A DNA stretch of 64,000 nt from DASRWT01 sp963748485 (GCA_963748485.1 CAVVJF010000022.1:1-64000), one strand, 5' to 3'. Shown: positions 51,822 through 61,353, numbered from the stretch's first letter. The notes: generated by a model from the letters alone, not told the origin. Numbers and translations: made by a program.

Positions 51822-52838
51822 TCAGCGGCCGACGGCGTCGGCGCGCGCGCCGGGACGCACGGACTGGAGGGACGCCGCGACCCAGCAGCGGGTGGTGTGG
51901 GTGTGGGAGACGAGGCTCTCCGGCGGCGCCTCCGCGCGGCAGCGGTCGATCGCGTCGGGGCAGCGCGGGTGAAACGCGCAGCCCGCGGGCAGCCGGGCGA
52001 GGTCGGGCGGCTGGCCGTCGATGGCGGTGAGGCGCTGGCGCGCATCGCCCATGCGCGGGATCGATTCGAGGAGGGCCCGCGTGTAGGGATGCGCGGGCCG
52101 GTCGAAGATGGCCTTGACCGGACCGGACTCGACCATGCGCCCCGCATACATCACCGCGACCCGGTCGCACATCTTGGCGACGATGCCCAGGTTGTGGGTG
52201 ATGAAGATCAGGGCCAGCCCGTGCGCACGCTGGAGCTCGCGTAGGAGGTTCAGGTACTGGGCCTGGATGGTGAGGTCGAGGCTCGTCGTCGGCTCGTCGG
52301 CGATGAGCAGGCGCGGCTCGCACGAGATGCCGATGGCGCCCACGATGCGCTGGCGCATCCCGCCCGACATCTGGTGCGGGTACTCGCGCACGCGCGCCTC
52401 CGGGGCCGGGATGCGCACCGAGCGCAAGAGATCCTTCGCCCGCGCCCACGCGCTCTTGCGGGAGGCGCCCTCGTGGACGCGGAGGGGCTCCGCCACCTGG
52501 TCGCCCACGGTGAACAGGGGGTTCAGCGAGGCCATCGGATCCTGCAGGATCATGGCGATGCGCTTGCCCCGGACGGCCCGCATCTCCCGATCGGACTTGG
52601 CGAGGAGATCGGCGCCCTCGAAGCGCACCTCGCCCTCCACGATGCGGGCGGCGGTGGGGAGCAGGCGCAGGAGAGACAGCGCCAGCGTGGTCTTGCCGGA
52701 CCCCGATTCGCCCACGATCCCGAGGGTCTCGCCCGCTTCCAGCGCGAAGGAGACCTCGTCCACCGCCCGCGTCACGCGGGTGCCGCGCGCGGTGACGTAG
52801 TGGACGCCGAGTTTCCGGACGTCGAGGAGCGGGCTCAA
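51822..52838 (-). CDS. dppD: Peptide ABC transporter ATP-binding protein DppD
   Basis: About 338 residues. LLDVRKLGVHYVTARG, Walker A GESGSGKTT, QDPMASLNPLFTVGDQVAEPL, signature QMSGGMRQRIVGAIGI, Walker B LLIADEPTTSLDLT, and the C-terminal Cys-rich CAFHPRCPDAIDRC are typical. TTG at 52838 is proposed as start, just before the conserved region and 31 nt after the dppC stop; the first ATG (52916) would overlap dppC by 47 nt. The start is uncertain; the body is not. Confidence 0.9.
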   Translation of the reverse strand: MSPLLDVRKLGVHYVTARGTRVTRAVDEVSFALEAGETLGIVGESGSGKTTLALSLLRLLPTAARIVEGEVRFEGADLLAKSDREMRAVRGKRIAMILQDPMASLNPLFTVGDQVAEPLRVHEGASRKSAWARAKDLLRSVRIPAPEARVREYPHQMSGGMRQRIVGAIGISCEPRLLIADEPTTSLDLTIQAQYLNLLRELQRAHGLALIFITHNLGIVAKMCDRVAVMYAGRMVESGPVKAIFDRPAHPYTRALLESIPRMGDARQRLTAIDGQPPDLARLPAGCAFHPRCPDAIDRCRAEAPPESLVSHTHTTRCWVAASLQSVRPGARADAVGR

Positions 52839-52869
52839 CTGGCGAGGACGAACGCGAGCAGGAGGCGGC

Positions 52870-53775
52870 TCACAACTGCCGTAGCTGCGGGTCGAGCTTG
52901 ACGCGCAGCCAGTCACCGAGGAGGTTCGCGGAAAGCACCATCAGCATGATGCAGCAGCCGGGTAGCACGGTGAGCCACCAGTAGCCGGCCATCATCCCCT
53001 TCTTCCCATCGGAGAGCATGAGGCCCCACGCCGGCTTGGGCGGCGGCACCCCCACCCCGAGGAAGGACAGGGCGGCTTCGGTGACGATGACGACCCCCAG
53101 CATGAGGGTGCCGAGGACGATGGCGGAGTTGAGCACGTTGGGCAGGATGTGCTTGCGCATGATCTTGCGCTTGGAGCAGCCCGCCACGATGGCGAGGCGC
53201 ACAAAGTCGCGCTCCTTCAGCGAGAGCACCTCACCGCGGATCACGCGCGCGTAGCGCGTCCAGTAGATGGCGCCGAGGATGATGACGATGTTCATCTCGC
53301 TGGGGCCCACGATGGCGGCGAGGAAGATGGCGAAGGTCAAGGCGGGCAAGGCCAGCCAGGTGTCGGTCAGCCGCATGATGACCTGGTCCACCCAGCCCCC
53401 GAGATACCCGGAGAGGATGCCGAGAGTGGTGCCGAGCACGCCCGCCACGATCACCGCGGTGAAGCCCACCACGATGGAGACACGCGCGCCGAAGATGAGG
53501 CGCGCGAGCACGTCGCGGCCGAGGTGATCGGTGCCGAGCAGATGCGTGGTGGTCCCGCCCACCTGGAAGGCCGGCGGCTTGAAGCGGTCGCCCAGGCTTC
53601 CCACCTCGGGATCGTGCGGCGTGAGCACGTTCGCGAAGATCGCGACGAAGGCCAGTAGGAGCAGGATGCCGATGGCGATGTAGGGGAAGCCGCTCGCGCG
53701 GAAGGTGGAGTGCGGGTCGACGAGTACGACATCGGCGGCGTCGGCGCCGGGCAGGGCGGAGGCGGGGACGCTCAT
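52870..53775 (-). CDS. dppC: Peptide ABC transporter permease DppC
   Basis: 301 residues, six membrane spans. LLGTDHLGRDVLARLIFGARVSI is the DppC signature, and VVIVTEAALSFLGVGVPPPKPAWG the C-terminal EAA-like region. ATG at 53775 overlaps the dppB stop by 4 nt. The open frame further upstream is a shadow of dppB. Confidence 0.93.
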   Translation of the reverse strand: MSVPASALPGADAADVVLVDPHSTFRASGFPYIAIGILLLLAFVAIFANVLTPHDPEVGSLGDRFKPPAFQVGGTTTHLLGTDHLGRDVLARLIFGARVSIVVGFTAVIVAGVLGTTLGILSGYLGGWVDQVIMRLTDTWLALPALTFAIFLAAIVGPSEMNIVIILGAIYWTRYARVIRGEVLSLKERDFVRLAIVAGCSKRKIMRKHILPNVLNSAIVLGTLMLGVVIVTEAALSFLGVGVPPPKPAWGLMLSDGKKGMMAGYWWLTVLPGCCIMLMVLSANLLGDWLRVKLDPQLRQL

Positions 53776-54692
53776 CGGTCGTACCGGATGCGGGGATCGA
53801 TCACCGCGTAGAGGATGTCGATGAAGAGGTTCACGATCACGATCATCCCTCCGGCGAGCAGCACGGTGGCCTGGACGACGGGAAAGTCGCGGAACGTGAT
53901 CCCCTCGTAGAGCAGGCGCCCGATCCCCGGCCAGGCAAACACCGTCTCCACGACCACCGCCACGTTGATCATGATGACGAGGTTGATGCCGGCGAGGGTG
54001 AGGACGGGGATGAGGGCGTTCTTGAAGGCATGCTTGCCGATGACGAGGGCCTCGGGCAGGCCCTTGATGCGGGCGAGCTTGACGTATTCGGAGCCGAGAA
54101 CTTCCAGCATCGACGAGCGGGTGAGGCGCATGTGGGCGGCCGCGAAGTACCAGCCCAGCGCGAAGGCCGGCATGATGAGGTGCAGCACGGTGCCCGAGCC
54201 CGACGACGGCAGCCAGCCGAGGTACACGGAGAAGAACAAGATCATCACGAGCCCGACCCAGAACGAGGGGAGCGAGAGGCCGAGGAGCGCGAAGACTTTC
54301 CCCGCGCTGTCCCACCATCGGTTGACGCGCACCGCCGCGATGATGCCGGTGGGGATGCCGATGAGGAGCGAGATGGCCATGGCCGCCGCCGCCAGGAGCA
54401 GGGAGTTCGGCAGGCGCGAGAGGTAGAGCTCGAAGACCGGAGTCCGATAGTAGAAGGACTGACCCAGATCGCCCCGGAAGAGACTCCCCATGAATTGCAC
54501 GTACTGCACCACCAGCGGGCGGTCGAGCCCCAGGTCCTTCCGCACCGCCTCAAGATCGCCCTTGCTCGCCCCGGGCTCGACCAGGAGCACGGCGGGGTCC
54601 CCGGTGAGGCGGACGAACAGGAAAATCGTAATGGACAGAAGCGCGAGCGACAAGAGCGCATATCCCACGCGCTTGACGATGAACCGTTTCAT
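53772..54692 (-). CDS. dppB: Peptide ABC transporter permease DppB
   Basis: 306 residues. MKRFIVKRVGYALLSLALLSI and TIFLFVRLTGDP at the start, DLGQSFYYRTPVFELYLSRLPNSL in the middle, and VETVFAWPGIGRLLYEGITFRDFPVVQA at the end are typical DppB/OppB sequences. First gene of the dppBCDF unit. The N-acyl-D-amino-acid deacylase gene lies 85 nt upstream on the same strand. Confidence 0.93.
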   Translation of the reverse strand: MKRFIVKRVGYALLSLALLSITIFLFVRLTGDPAVLLVEPGASKGDLEAVRKDLGLDRPLVVQYVQFMGSLFRGDLGQSFYYRTPVFELYLSRLPNSLLLAAAAMAISLLIGIPTGIIAAVRVNRWWDSAGKVFALLGLSLPSFWVGLVMILFFSVYLGWLPSSGSGTVLHLIMPAFALGWYFAAAHMRLTRSSMLEVLGSEYVKLARIKGLPEALVIGKHAFKNALIPVLTLAGINLVIMINVAVVVETVFAWPGIGRLLYEGITFRDFPVVQATVLLAGGMIVIVNLFIDILYAVIDPRIRYDR

Positions 54693-54777
54693 CGGGCGGT
54701 CATCCTACTACCCACGGATGTCTCCAGGATTGCCTCCGCGTCGTCGCGTTGCCTGGAACGGATGGAAAGTGTTGGAA

Positions 54778-56484
54778 TTATCCTCGAATCGCCGGCCCTG
54801 TCAAGGCGCGGCTGCGCAGCACCGTCCCCGGCCAGGCCCCGGTGTGGGCGTTGTCCTGATAGAGCACGCGGCCGGCGACCACGGTGGCGTGAACGCCGCG
54901 GGCCCGCGCGACGAGACGCTTTCCGCCGCCCGGCAGATCGTGCACGTACTCGGGCGTCTCGTCGTCCACGGTGTCGGGGTCGAAGAGCACGAGGTCGGCC
55001 GCCTTCCCCGGGGCGATGGTGCCGCGATCGGCGATGCCGAAGAAGCCGGCGACCTCCGAGGTGAGCCGTCGCACGCCCTCCTCGAGGGTGAGCGCCTGCC
55101 GCTCGCGCACCCACTTGCCGAGCAGATAGGTCGCGTAGCCCGCGTCGCAGAGCTGATCCACGTGGGCGCCGCCGTCGGACAGCCCGATGAGGAAGCGCGG
55201 ATCGGTGACGAGCGGCCTCACGCCTTCGGGGTCCTGGTTCATCACCGGGAAGTCGAACAGGGTCTCGAGCCCGTCGGCGAGGGCGATGTCGAGGATGGTG
55301 TCGGCGGGATCCGTGCCCCGCGCCTCCGCGATCTCCGCCACGGATTTCCCCGATAGCGCGCGAGTGGCCTCGTTCGCCGCGTCGCGCACGGTGATTCGCC
55401 GCCACTGGCCGCGGAAGATGCGGCGCCGCTCCATCTCTTCCTTCCACTGGGTGCGGAAGGCCTCGCTCGCGTAAAGCGCGCGCTGCTCCGCCTCGGAGCG
55501 GTTGAAGGCCTGACCCCATGTGGTCATGGTGGCGAAGATGAATGGGTTCTTCAGCGTGAACTGGATGCGCAGCGGCCGGCAGGACACCTGCGGGACTGCG
55601 CGATCGCGGCCGAGGAGGGGCGCCATGCGCTGCACGACGTCCTCGTGCGCCCCCGGCGGCCGGCCCGGCCGCGCGAACACCGCGAGATAGGTCACCGGGC
55701 GGCGGCTCTCTTCCACCAGGAGCTCCAGCGTCGCGTATTCGTCGTCGGTGACGCGATCGGGCAGCGAGGTGATGGCCGCCTCGATGACTCCTCGGCTGCG
55801 CCGGCGCATCTCGCCGCACAACGCGCGCAGCTCGTCGCGGCTGGCGAGGCGGCAGGCCAGCGGCCGTCCCTGATCGCCCACGTGATTGGCCAGGATCGTG
55901 GTGGAGAGCCCGAAGGCCCCCGCGTCCAGCGCCTCGCCGAAGAGACGGCCCAGCGTGGCCGCCTCCTCCGCGGTCGCGGCGCGGTCGAACGAGGCCTCGC
56001 CCAGGACGTAGTGGCGCAGGGGCGTGAGCGGCACGAGCGGCGCCACGTTGATGCCGAGGGGGCGACGCGCGAGCGCGTCCATGTACTCGCCGAAGGACTC
56101 CCACTCCCAGCCGATGCCGCGCCGCATGACGTCGAGCGGGATGGCCTCGACGTTGACGAGGTCGCCCATGAGGATCTCGCGCGCCTCCGGCCGGCAGGGG
56201 GCCACCCCCACGCCGCAGTTGCCCATCACCACCGTCGTGATGCCGTGCCACGACGAGCACGTGAGGAGGGGATCCCACGCCACCTGGGCGTCGTAGTGGG
56301 TGTGGGGATCGATGAAGCCCGGCGCGAGGACGAGACCACGCGCGTCCAGCCGTTCCCGCGCGGCCTCGCCGGCGCCGATACCGACGGCAGTGATGCGGCC
56401 CTGCGAGACGGAGACCCCGCCGGGACGCGCGGGCGCACCGGTGCCGTCCACGATACGGGCGTTGTCGATCACGAGATCATGCAC
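54778..56484 (-). CDS. N-acyl-D-amino-acid deacylase family protein (D-aminoacylase)
   Basis: 568 residues. LVIDNARIVDGTG and LVLAPGFIDPHTHYDAQVAWDP give the amidohydrolase opening with the HxH metal pair; VMGNCGVGVAP is a D-aminoacylase signature with the metal-binding Cys. ISLSDGGAH-like LIGLSDGGAHVDQL carries the catalytic Asp, and GTIAPGKAADLVLFDP the standard C-terminus. It releases D-amino acids or related dipeptides from N-acyl forms. Sits upstream of dppBCDF on the same strand and may act on what that importer brings in (inference). Confidence 0.9.
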   Translation of the reverse strand: MHDLVIDNARIVDGTGAPARPGGVSVSQGRITAVGIGAGEAARERLDARGLVLAPGFIDPHTHYDAQVAWDPLLTCSSWHGITTVVMGNCGVGVAPCRPEAREILMGDLVNVEAIPLDVMRRGIGWEWESFGEYMDALARRPLGINVAPLVPLTPLRHYVLGEASFDRAATAEEAATLGRLFGEALDAGAFGLSTTILANHVGDQGRPLACRLASRDELRALCGEMRRRSRGVIEAAITSLPDRVTDDEYATLELLVEESRRPVTYLAVFARPGRPPGAHEDVVQRMAPLLGRDRAVPQVSCRPLRIQFTLKNPFIFATMTTWGQAFNRSEAEQRALYASEAFRTQWKEEMERRRIFRGQWRRITVRDAANEATRALSGKSVAEIAEARGTDPADTILDIALADGLETLFDFPVMNQDPEGVRPLVTDPRFLIGLSDGGAHVDQLCDAGYATYLLGKWVRERQALTLEEGVRRLTSEVAGFFGIADRGTIAPGKAADLVLFDPDTVDDETPEYVHDLPGGGKRLVARARGVHATVVAGRVLYQDNAHTGAWPGTVLRSRALTGPAIRG

Positions 56485-56540
56485 CGGTAGGCTCGCCTCC
56501 GCTCCCGGAGCATAGCCGATCCGGGGGCGCCGTGGGGCGC

Positions 56541-56596
56541 CTTACCCCTCTCCCCCCGAGGGGAGAGGGTAGGGTGTGGGGCCTACGGTGAGGGGG
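56541..56596. repeat. CCCTCTCCCC palindromic repeat
   Basis: ACCCCTCTCCCCCCGAGGGG and the right arm AGAGGGTAGGGTGTGGGG, plus a degenerate GGTGAGGGGGCC tail ending at the stop of the universal stress protein gene. Located between that gene's 3' end and the start of the deacylase gene. Confidence 0.82.
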
Positions 56597-56597
56597 C

Positions 56598-57068
56598 CTA
56601 CTTCGCCTTCGGCGCCACCATGACCACGGGGCACGGGGCGTGCTCGCTTACGTGCTTGGCGGTGCCGCCGAGCGCGATGTCGAGGAAGCGCCGCTTGCTG
56701 TGGCTGCCGATCACGAGGAGGTCCGCCTCCACCTCGTGCGCGATGTCGATGATCAAGTGGCGCGCGCTGCCGAGCCGGAGAAGCGTGGTGACCGGAAGCC
56801 CCTGACTCCTCAGCGGTTCGACGTAGGCGTTCATCTTCTCGGCCACGAACCGGTCGGCCTCGTCGACCTGCTGCTCGCGGAACTTTGCCACCACGTCGGC
56901 GGGGACGCTGGCCGGGATGCGGATCGGCTCGTTCTCGTAGACGGTCAGCACGTGGAATCGCTCGGCATGGCGGGCCAGGGTGGCGGCCACGTCTCGAGCG
57001 GCGAGGGCATGGGCGCTATAGTGCTCCCAATTCTGCAGTGCGGCGGCCAGCAGGATGTTCTTGTACAT
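56598..57068 (-). CDS. Universal stress protein (UspA family)
   Basis: 156 residues. MYKNILLAAALQNWEHYSAHAL is the opening beta-strand/helix, with HVLTVYENEP after. The ATP-loop region is ADLLVIGSHSKRRFLDIALGG then TAKHVSEHAPCPVVMVAP, close to G-x2-G-x9-G(S/T) but with a Ser/His/Lys variant, so ATP binding is likely but not certain. GGGAGG lies 6 nt before the ATG at 57068. Role: stress response, small cytoplasmic dimer. The intergenic region 57069-57309 upstream holds nothing recognised. Confidence 0.87.
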   Translation of the reverse strand: MYKNILLAAALQNWEHYSAHALAARDVAATLARHAERFHVLTVYENEPIRIPASVPADVVAKFREQQVDEADRFVAEKMNAYVEPLRSQGLPVTTLLRLGSARHLIIDIAHEVEADLLVIGSHSKRRFLDIALGGTAKHVSEHAPCPVVMVAPKAK

Positions 57069-57309
57069 CGCGTCCTCCCTTCCGAAGTGAGAGGGCCAGT
57101 GGCGCGGTTGCGCTCGGCTCCTCCCCATGCGCAAGGGGTGTACCAATGCTCGGAGGGCGGGGGGCCGCACGCAACCCTCTGCCGATTCAGCCAGAAGACC
57201 GGGCGCCGGGCGCGACGGCCCTGGCAGCCGGGCCCCCGTATGTAAGAGTTTCGGGGTGGTGGGGAGAGCAGAGTAAGGGTTACCCGATCTCTCGCGACGG
57301 CCACCCCCG

Positions 57310-58863
57310 CTACTTGGCGCCCAGCCGGAGATCCTCGTAGGGTGCCGAGTAGGCGTGGTTCTTGATCGTGCCGAGCCCGTGGACCTCCAGGCGCGGCCCG
57401 ACGCCGTTGAGGAAGGCGGGCTCGATGACGGGACCGAACATGACCTGCTCGTGGATCACCTGCTGCATCTTGTGGAGGATCTGCTGCCGCACCCGCGGGT
57501 TCATCTCGTTGGCTTGGGCGGTGTAGAGGCCGTCCACCTCCGGATAGGTGCCATAGACGTAGCGTCCGCCGGTGACCGCGTACTGCTCGAGGCGGATCGC
57601 CGCGTTGCCGGGCGCGCCGCTGCCGCTGAGGATGACGCCGCGGAGCTTCTTCTCGCCGTACTCCTTGAAGAAGGCCGCCCGCTCGAGGGGGCGGAGGCGC
57701 AGGCGTATCCCCGCCGCCTGGAGATAGTTCACCACGGGCTCGCCGATGGACACGCCGTAGATCGTGTCGCCGAAGAGCTCGCCGCCGTCGAAGCCGTTGG
57801 GATAGCCCGCCTCGGCGAGGAGCGCCTTGGCGCGGCCGAAATCGTGGGGATAGGGTGGGGGCGTCCAGAAGTAGTCCATGCCCTGCGGCACGAGCGAGAA
57901 GGCGAGCTTGGAGAGCCCGAGGTATGCGGCCTGGTTGATACCCGCACGATCGATGGCGAGGTTCACGGCCAGGCGCACTCGCTTGTCGTGCCAGGGCGAC
58001 TTCGGGTCCCACTGCTCGGTGAAGAGGAGCCAGGTGGTGAAGGTGAAGTAGGTGGGCGCCAGCCGCAGCCCCGGCGTGCGCTTGAGCTCCTCGGCGAGGG
58101 CGCCCGTGATCGAATACGCCACGTCCACCTCGCCGCGCTTGAGCGCGGCCAGCCGCGTCGACTCGTCGGGAATCACGCGGAAGACCAGGGTCTTCACGGC
58201 CGGCGCTTTGCGCCAGTAGCCGTCGAAGGCCTCCAGAGTCAGCTCGATGCCGGGCTTGAAGGACGCGAAGCGGTACGGGCCCGCGCCGATGGGCGCCTTC
58301 TTGAATCCCTCCACGCCGACCTGCTCCACGTACTTCTTCGGCACGATCCAGGCCGCGCCGGTCGCGGGGGTGGCGTAGAAGGTCATGAAGTCGGGCCAGG
58401 GCTGCTTGAGCACGAAGCGCACGCGCAGGGGATCGATCACCTCGACGCGGGCGACCTTGGCCTTGAGGAGCCCCGCGGAGGCCCCGCTGTAGCGCTCGAA
58501 CGAGAACTTCACGTCCTCCGCCGTCACTGTCTCGCCGTTGTGGAACTTCACACCCTTGTGGAGCACGAACTCATAGGTTAGCCCGTCCTTGGACGCGGTC
58601 CAGGACTCGGCAAGGCTTGGCGCCATCGCGTTGCCGGGCATTGGCTTCACGAGCGCGTCGTGCAGCGCATAGAGGATCATGAAGGGCGTGATGATGCCCG
58701 GCGTCTCGGCGGGATCGAACCACGTGGGTGCGAGCGTTACGTGAATCGCCCAGGTGGCCTGGCCCTGCGCGGCCCGCGCGGGGGCTGGAAGGCCGAGGAG
58801 GAGGAAGCTCGCGAGGGCAGCGGCGATCAGCGGGATGGCGGAGGGAGATCGGAGCGAGCGCAT
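57310..58863 (-). CDS. Peptide ABC transporter substrate-binding protein (DppA-like)
   Basis: 517 residues. Signal peptide IPLIAAALASFLLLGLPAPARA, then VTLAPTWFDPAET and APSLAESWTASKDGLTYEF, HKGVKFHNGETVTAEDVKFSFER, the SBP_bac_5 signature. YRFASFKPG and VDVAYSITG are further core strands. AGGAGG lies 10 nt before ATG 58863. It binds peptides, nickel chelates or glycosides in this family. It is the probable partner of dppBCDF, although the universal stress protein and deacylase genes lie between. Confidence 0.9.
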   Translation of the reverse strand: MRSLRSPSAIPLIAAALASFLLLGLPAPARAAQGQATWAIHVTLAPTWFDPAETPGIITPFMILYALHDALVKPMPGNAMAPSLAESWTASKDGLTYEFVLHKGVKFHNGETVTAEDVKFSFERYSGASAGLLKAKVARVEVIDPLRVRFVLKQPWPDFMTFYATPATGAAWIVPKKYVEQVGVEGFKKAPIGAGPYRFASFKPGIELTLEAFDGYWRKAPAVKTLVFRVIPDESTRLAALKRGEVDVAYSITGALAEELKRTPGLRLAPTYFTFTTWLLFTEQWDPKSPWHDKRVRLAVNLAIDRAGINQAAYLGLSKLAFSLVPQGMDYFWTPPPYPHDFGRAKALLAEAGYPNGFDGGELFGDTIYGVSIGEPVVNYLQAAGIRLRLRPLERAAFFKEYGEKKLRGVILSGSGAPGNAAIRLEQYAVTGGRYVYGTYPEVDGLYTAQANEMNPRVRQQILHKMQQVIHEQVMFGPVIEPAFLNGVGPRLEVHGLGTIKNHAYSAPYEDLRLGAK

Positions 58864-58986
58864 CGGCGACGAACCTCCTGACGGTGGCGTTTCGGGGGCA
58901 CGAGTCTCGTGATTATCGTCGAAGCCCGGCGGCCCCGCACGCTTGTTTCTTGCTCCGCTCGTCGTGTACGCTCGCTGCAGCCGGAC

Positions 58987-59451
58987 ATGCCCAATCTCTT
59001 CGAGGAGTTTCGGGCCATCGTGGCTGCCCTCGCCGAGTCGTCGGTGCCGTTCGCCGTGTGCGGCGGGCTTGCCATGTCCATCCACGCGCGGCCGCGCGCA
59101 ACGATCGATGTCGACCTCCTCGTGCCTGCCGAAGCCATCGCCTCGCTCGGCGACGCGCTCGTACCACTCGGATATCGTCGACGTGAGTCCGCCGCAACAC
59201 GCTTGGCCGGAGGCCAGATCGTCATGCATCGGTTGACGAAGATCGTGAGGGGCGATCCAGACGTGATGATGGTGGACGTCATCGAGGTTCAGCCCGGCGT
59301 GACCTCTCAGGCGTGGGAGAGTCGCATCACCTCAGCCTGGGAGAAAGGGGTCGTGACCGTCGTCTCCCGGCAAGGGCTCATCGGCCTGAAGCGTCTGCGA
59401 GGCTCGCCCCAGGACGTTGCCGATATCCGAGCGCTCGAGGAGGATCGATGA
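58987..59451 (+). CDS. Nucleotidyltransferase-fold protein (AbiEii/MNT-like)
   Basis: 154 residues. FAVCGGLAMSIHARPRATIDVDLLV is the 'GG-x-A-x-x-x-x-x-R-x-T-x-D-x-D' pattern of minimal nucleotidyltransferases such as AbiEii/DUF6036-type proteins; the second acidic pair is in MMVDVIEV (about 100). ATG at 58987 is chosen; the frame extends to 58909 without homology. Some such proteins are toxins that add nucleotides to tRNA. The next gene overlaps its stop by 4 nt (ATGA) and may be its partner. Base composition slightly lower in GC than the neighbours, which could fit transfer. Confidence 0.68.
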   Translation: MPNLFEEFRAIVAALAESSVPFAVCGGLAMSIHARPRATIDVDLLVPAEAIASLGDALVPLGYRRRESAATRLAGGQIVMHRLTKIVRGDPDVMMVDVIEVQPGVTSQAWESRITSAWEKGVVTVVSRQGLIGLKRLRGSPQDVADIRALEEDR

Positions 59452-59726
59452 CGGAGGCCGAGCGGGCTGTCCTCGCCGCTTCACAGGCCCGTGATCTGTG
59501 CCTTTCTCTCCGCCGCGCCTTCCGAGGACCACCGGCAGTGGCGCGCTTGCGAGCCGGAACGGCGGCGGATCTCCATCATGACGACCTCGTGCTCGCGCTC
59601 GGCGTGGTCTGGGCGAACGGGGACATCGCGCTCGTGCGGCGAGCCCTCGACGAGCTGGACCCGATCCGCGTGGCCGCCGATCCCAACCTCTCAACCTTCC
59701 AGGAAGCCGTCTCCCCCTCACCCTAA
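59448..59726 (+). CDS. Small unknown protein downstream of the nucleotidyltransferase
   Basis: 92 residues, ATG overlapping the previous stop and preceded by GGAGG. Two helical segments (AERAVLAASQARDLCLSLRRA and ALGVVWANGDIALVRRALDEL) and no known motif. The last residues (VSPSP) and the TAA stop lie in the palindromic repeat beginning at 59711, so the C-terminus is repeat-derived. Its tight coupling suggests a partner of the nucleotidyltransferase, possibly an antitoxin or accessory factor; this is inference. Confidence 0.55.
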   Translation: MTEAERAVLAASQARDLCLSLRRAFRGPPAVARLRAGTAADLHHDDLVLALGVVWANGDIALVRRALDELDPIRVAADPNLSTFQEAVSPSP

Positions 59727-59797
59727 CCCCCACGGGGGAGAGGGCAGGGGTGTCTTCCGCTCGCCCCCGGAGGGGGAGAGGGGCAGGGTGAGGGGGC
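59711..59797. repeat. Two CCCTCTCCCC-type palindromic repeats
   Basis: CCCCCTCACC-TAACCCCCAC with GGGGGAGAGGGCAGGGG, then CGCCCCCGGAGGGGGAGAGGG with GCAGGGTGAGGGGG. They fill the gap between the small unknown gene and the convergent cyclase gene and form the 3' end of the former. Confidence 0.85.
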
Positions 59798-61353
59798 TAG
59801 ACTAGTCCCCGCACGCTCCAGATCGGAACCGGCCGCGCCAACCCCTTCAGCGTGAGCGCGCCCTTGTCCTCGGCATCGACCAGACCTTCCACCGCCGCGG
59901 CGACCTTCGCCGAGATCAGGATCTGCCCGGCCGCGGCCTCGCCGCAGAGGCGGGCGGCGAGGTTGGTCACCGTGCCGATCGCGCCGTAGTCCCAGCGCCC
60001 CTCGAAGCCGATGGCGCCGATGGTGGCATAGCCCTGGGCGATGCCCATGCCGCCGCCCAGATCCCAGCCTCGCTTGAGCCAGCGTGCGCTTAGGCTCACC
60101 AGGACATCCCGCATTGCCACCGCCATGCGCACGGCGCGGGCGGCAGCGTCGGGAACCTCCACGGGGTCGTTGAAGAAGACCATCATGCCGTCGCCGGTGA
60201 AGCGCTCGAGCGTGCCCTCGTGCGCGAGGATGAGCCGGCCCATCTCGGCGTGGTACTCGCGGAGCACCTCCATCAACTCCTCGGGCTCCGCCGTCTCCGC
60301 GAACGCAGTGAAGCCGCGGAGGTCCAGGAACACCACGGTGATCTCCTGCCGGTGGGTCTTGAGCGGATCCGTTGCGCCGCCCGTCACGATCGCCTCGACG
60401 AGCTGGGGTGAGAAGAATCGCTTGAGCCGGCCCAGCCGCTCCAGCTGAGCCACCTGCTCTGCCACGCGCTGCTCCAGCGTCTGGTTCATCTCGGCGAGGG
60501 CGCGCCGATGGCGCGCCTCCTCGTCATGCAGGCGCTTCTTCTCCAGGCAGGCCCCGACCCGGGCCTGCAGCAGGACGGGCTCGAAGGGCTTGCCGAGATA
60601 GTCGTCGGCCCCGAGCTGAATGCAGCGCGCCACGCTGTCGACCTCGTCCAGGGCGGAGATCATCAGCACGGGGATGTCGCGCAGGCCGGGATCGCGCTTG
60701 ATTCGCTGCAGCACCGCATAGCCGTCGAGGTCCGGCATCATCACGTCGAGGAGCACGAGGTCCACGGGCCGCCGCGCCAGCGCATCGAGCCCCGCGTGTC
60801 CGCCGATGGCGGTCACCACCTCGTAGCCCTGACGCCGGAGGCGCCGGCCGAGCATGTCGCGGTTCTCCTCGTTGTCGTCGACGACCAAGATGACGCTGCG
60901 GGGTGACGCCGGCGCGGCGCCGGCCACGGCCCCCGCGCCGGCGGCCTGATCGGAGGGCTTTGTCGCGGCCGACGCGTCGCCGGGGCCCAAGAGCGCATCG
61001 AGACGCTCCGTGGCCGCGGCGATGCGGTCGAGATCAGGGACGAGCGCAGCGGCGCCCGTGTCTGCGGCCTGCCCGCGCAGGCACGCCGTCGTCGAGCGCA
61101 CGCGCTCGAGGATCGGGACCAAGGTGCCGCGGGCGGCCGCGAGGTCGGGCGGGCCCGCTTGCCCCTTGGCGAGCACCGTGTTCAGCTGGCCGAGCAGCTC
61201 CCGGGCGTCTCCACGAAGTGTCCCGAGCGCCGCGGCCAGGTCGGGCTTTTCCCCCGCTTCCAGCTCCTCGAGGAGCATCTCGGCATAGCCAATGATGTGG
61301 TTCAGCGGCGTGCGCAGCTCGTGTCGCAGCTGCGCGGCGGGCTCGATGCTCAT
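59797..61353 (-). CDS. Response regulator / class III adenylate-guanylate cyclase with truncated histidine-kinase module
   Basis: 518 residues. N-terminal HELRTPLNHIIGYAEML (His 11) is a HisKA dimerisation motif, but no HATPase domain follows. A REC domain (about 153-270) has Asp 203 in LLLDVMMPDLDGY. A short coiled coil leads to a cyclase domain (about 330-510) with Asp in VVFLDLRGF and FTGDGMMVFF, and TNLAARL with the Asn/Arg pair. So a phosphorylation signal may be turned into cyclic nucleotide. ATG at 61353 overlaps the stop of the CheY-like gene (ATGA). Confidence 0.85.
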   Translation of the reverse strand: MSIEPAAQLRHELRTPLNHIIGYAEMLLEELEAGEKPDLAAALGTLRGDARELLGQLNTVLAKGQAGPPDLAAARGTLVPILERVRSTTACLRGQAADTGAAALVPDLDRIAAATERLDALLGPGDASAATKPSDQAAGAGAVAGAAPASPRSVILVVDDNEENRDMLGRRLRRQGYEVVTAIGGHAGLDALARRPVDLVLLDVMMPDLDGYAVLQRIKRDPGLRDIPVLMISALDEVDSVARCIQLGADDYLGKPFEPVLLQARVGACLEKKRLHDEEARHRRALAEMNQTLEQRVAEQVAQLERLGRLKRFFSPQLVEAIVTGGATDPLKTHRQEITVVFLDLRGFTAFAETAEPEELMEVLREYHAEMGRLILAHEGTLERFTGDGMMVFFNDPVEVPDAAARAVRMAVAMRDVLVSLSARWLKRGWDLGGGMGIAQGYATIGAIGFEGRWDYGAIGTVTNLAARLCGEAAAGQILISAKVAAAVEGLVDAEDKGALTLKGLARPVPIWSVRGLV

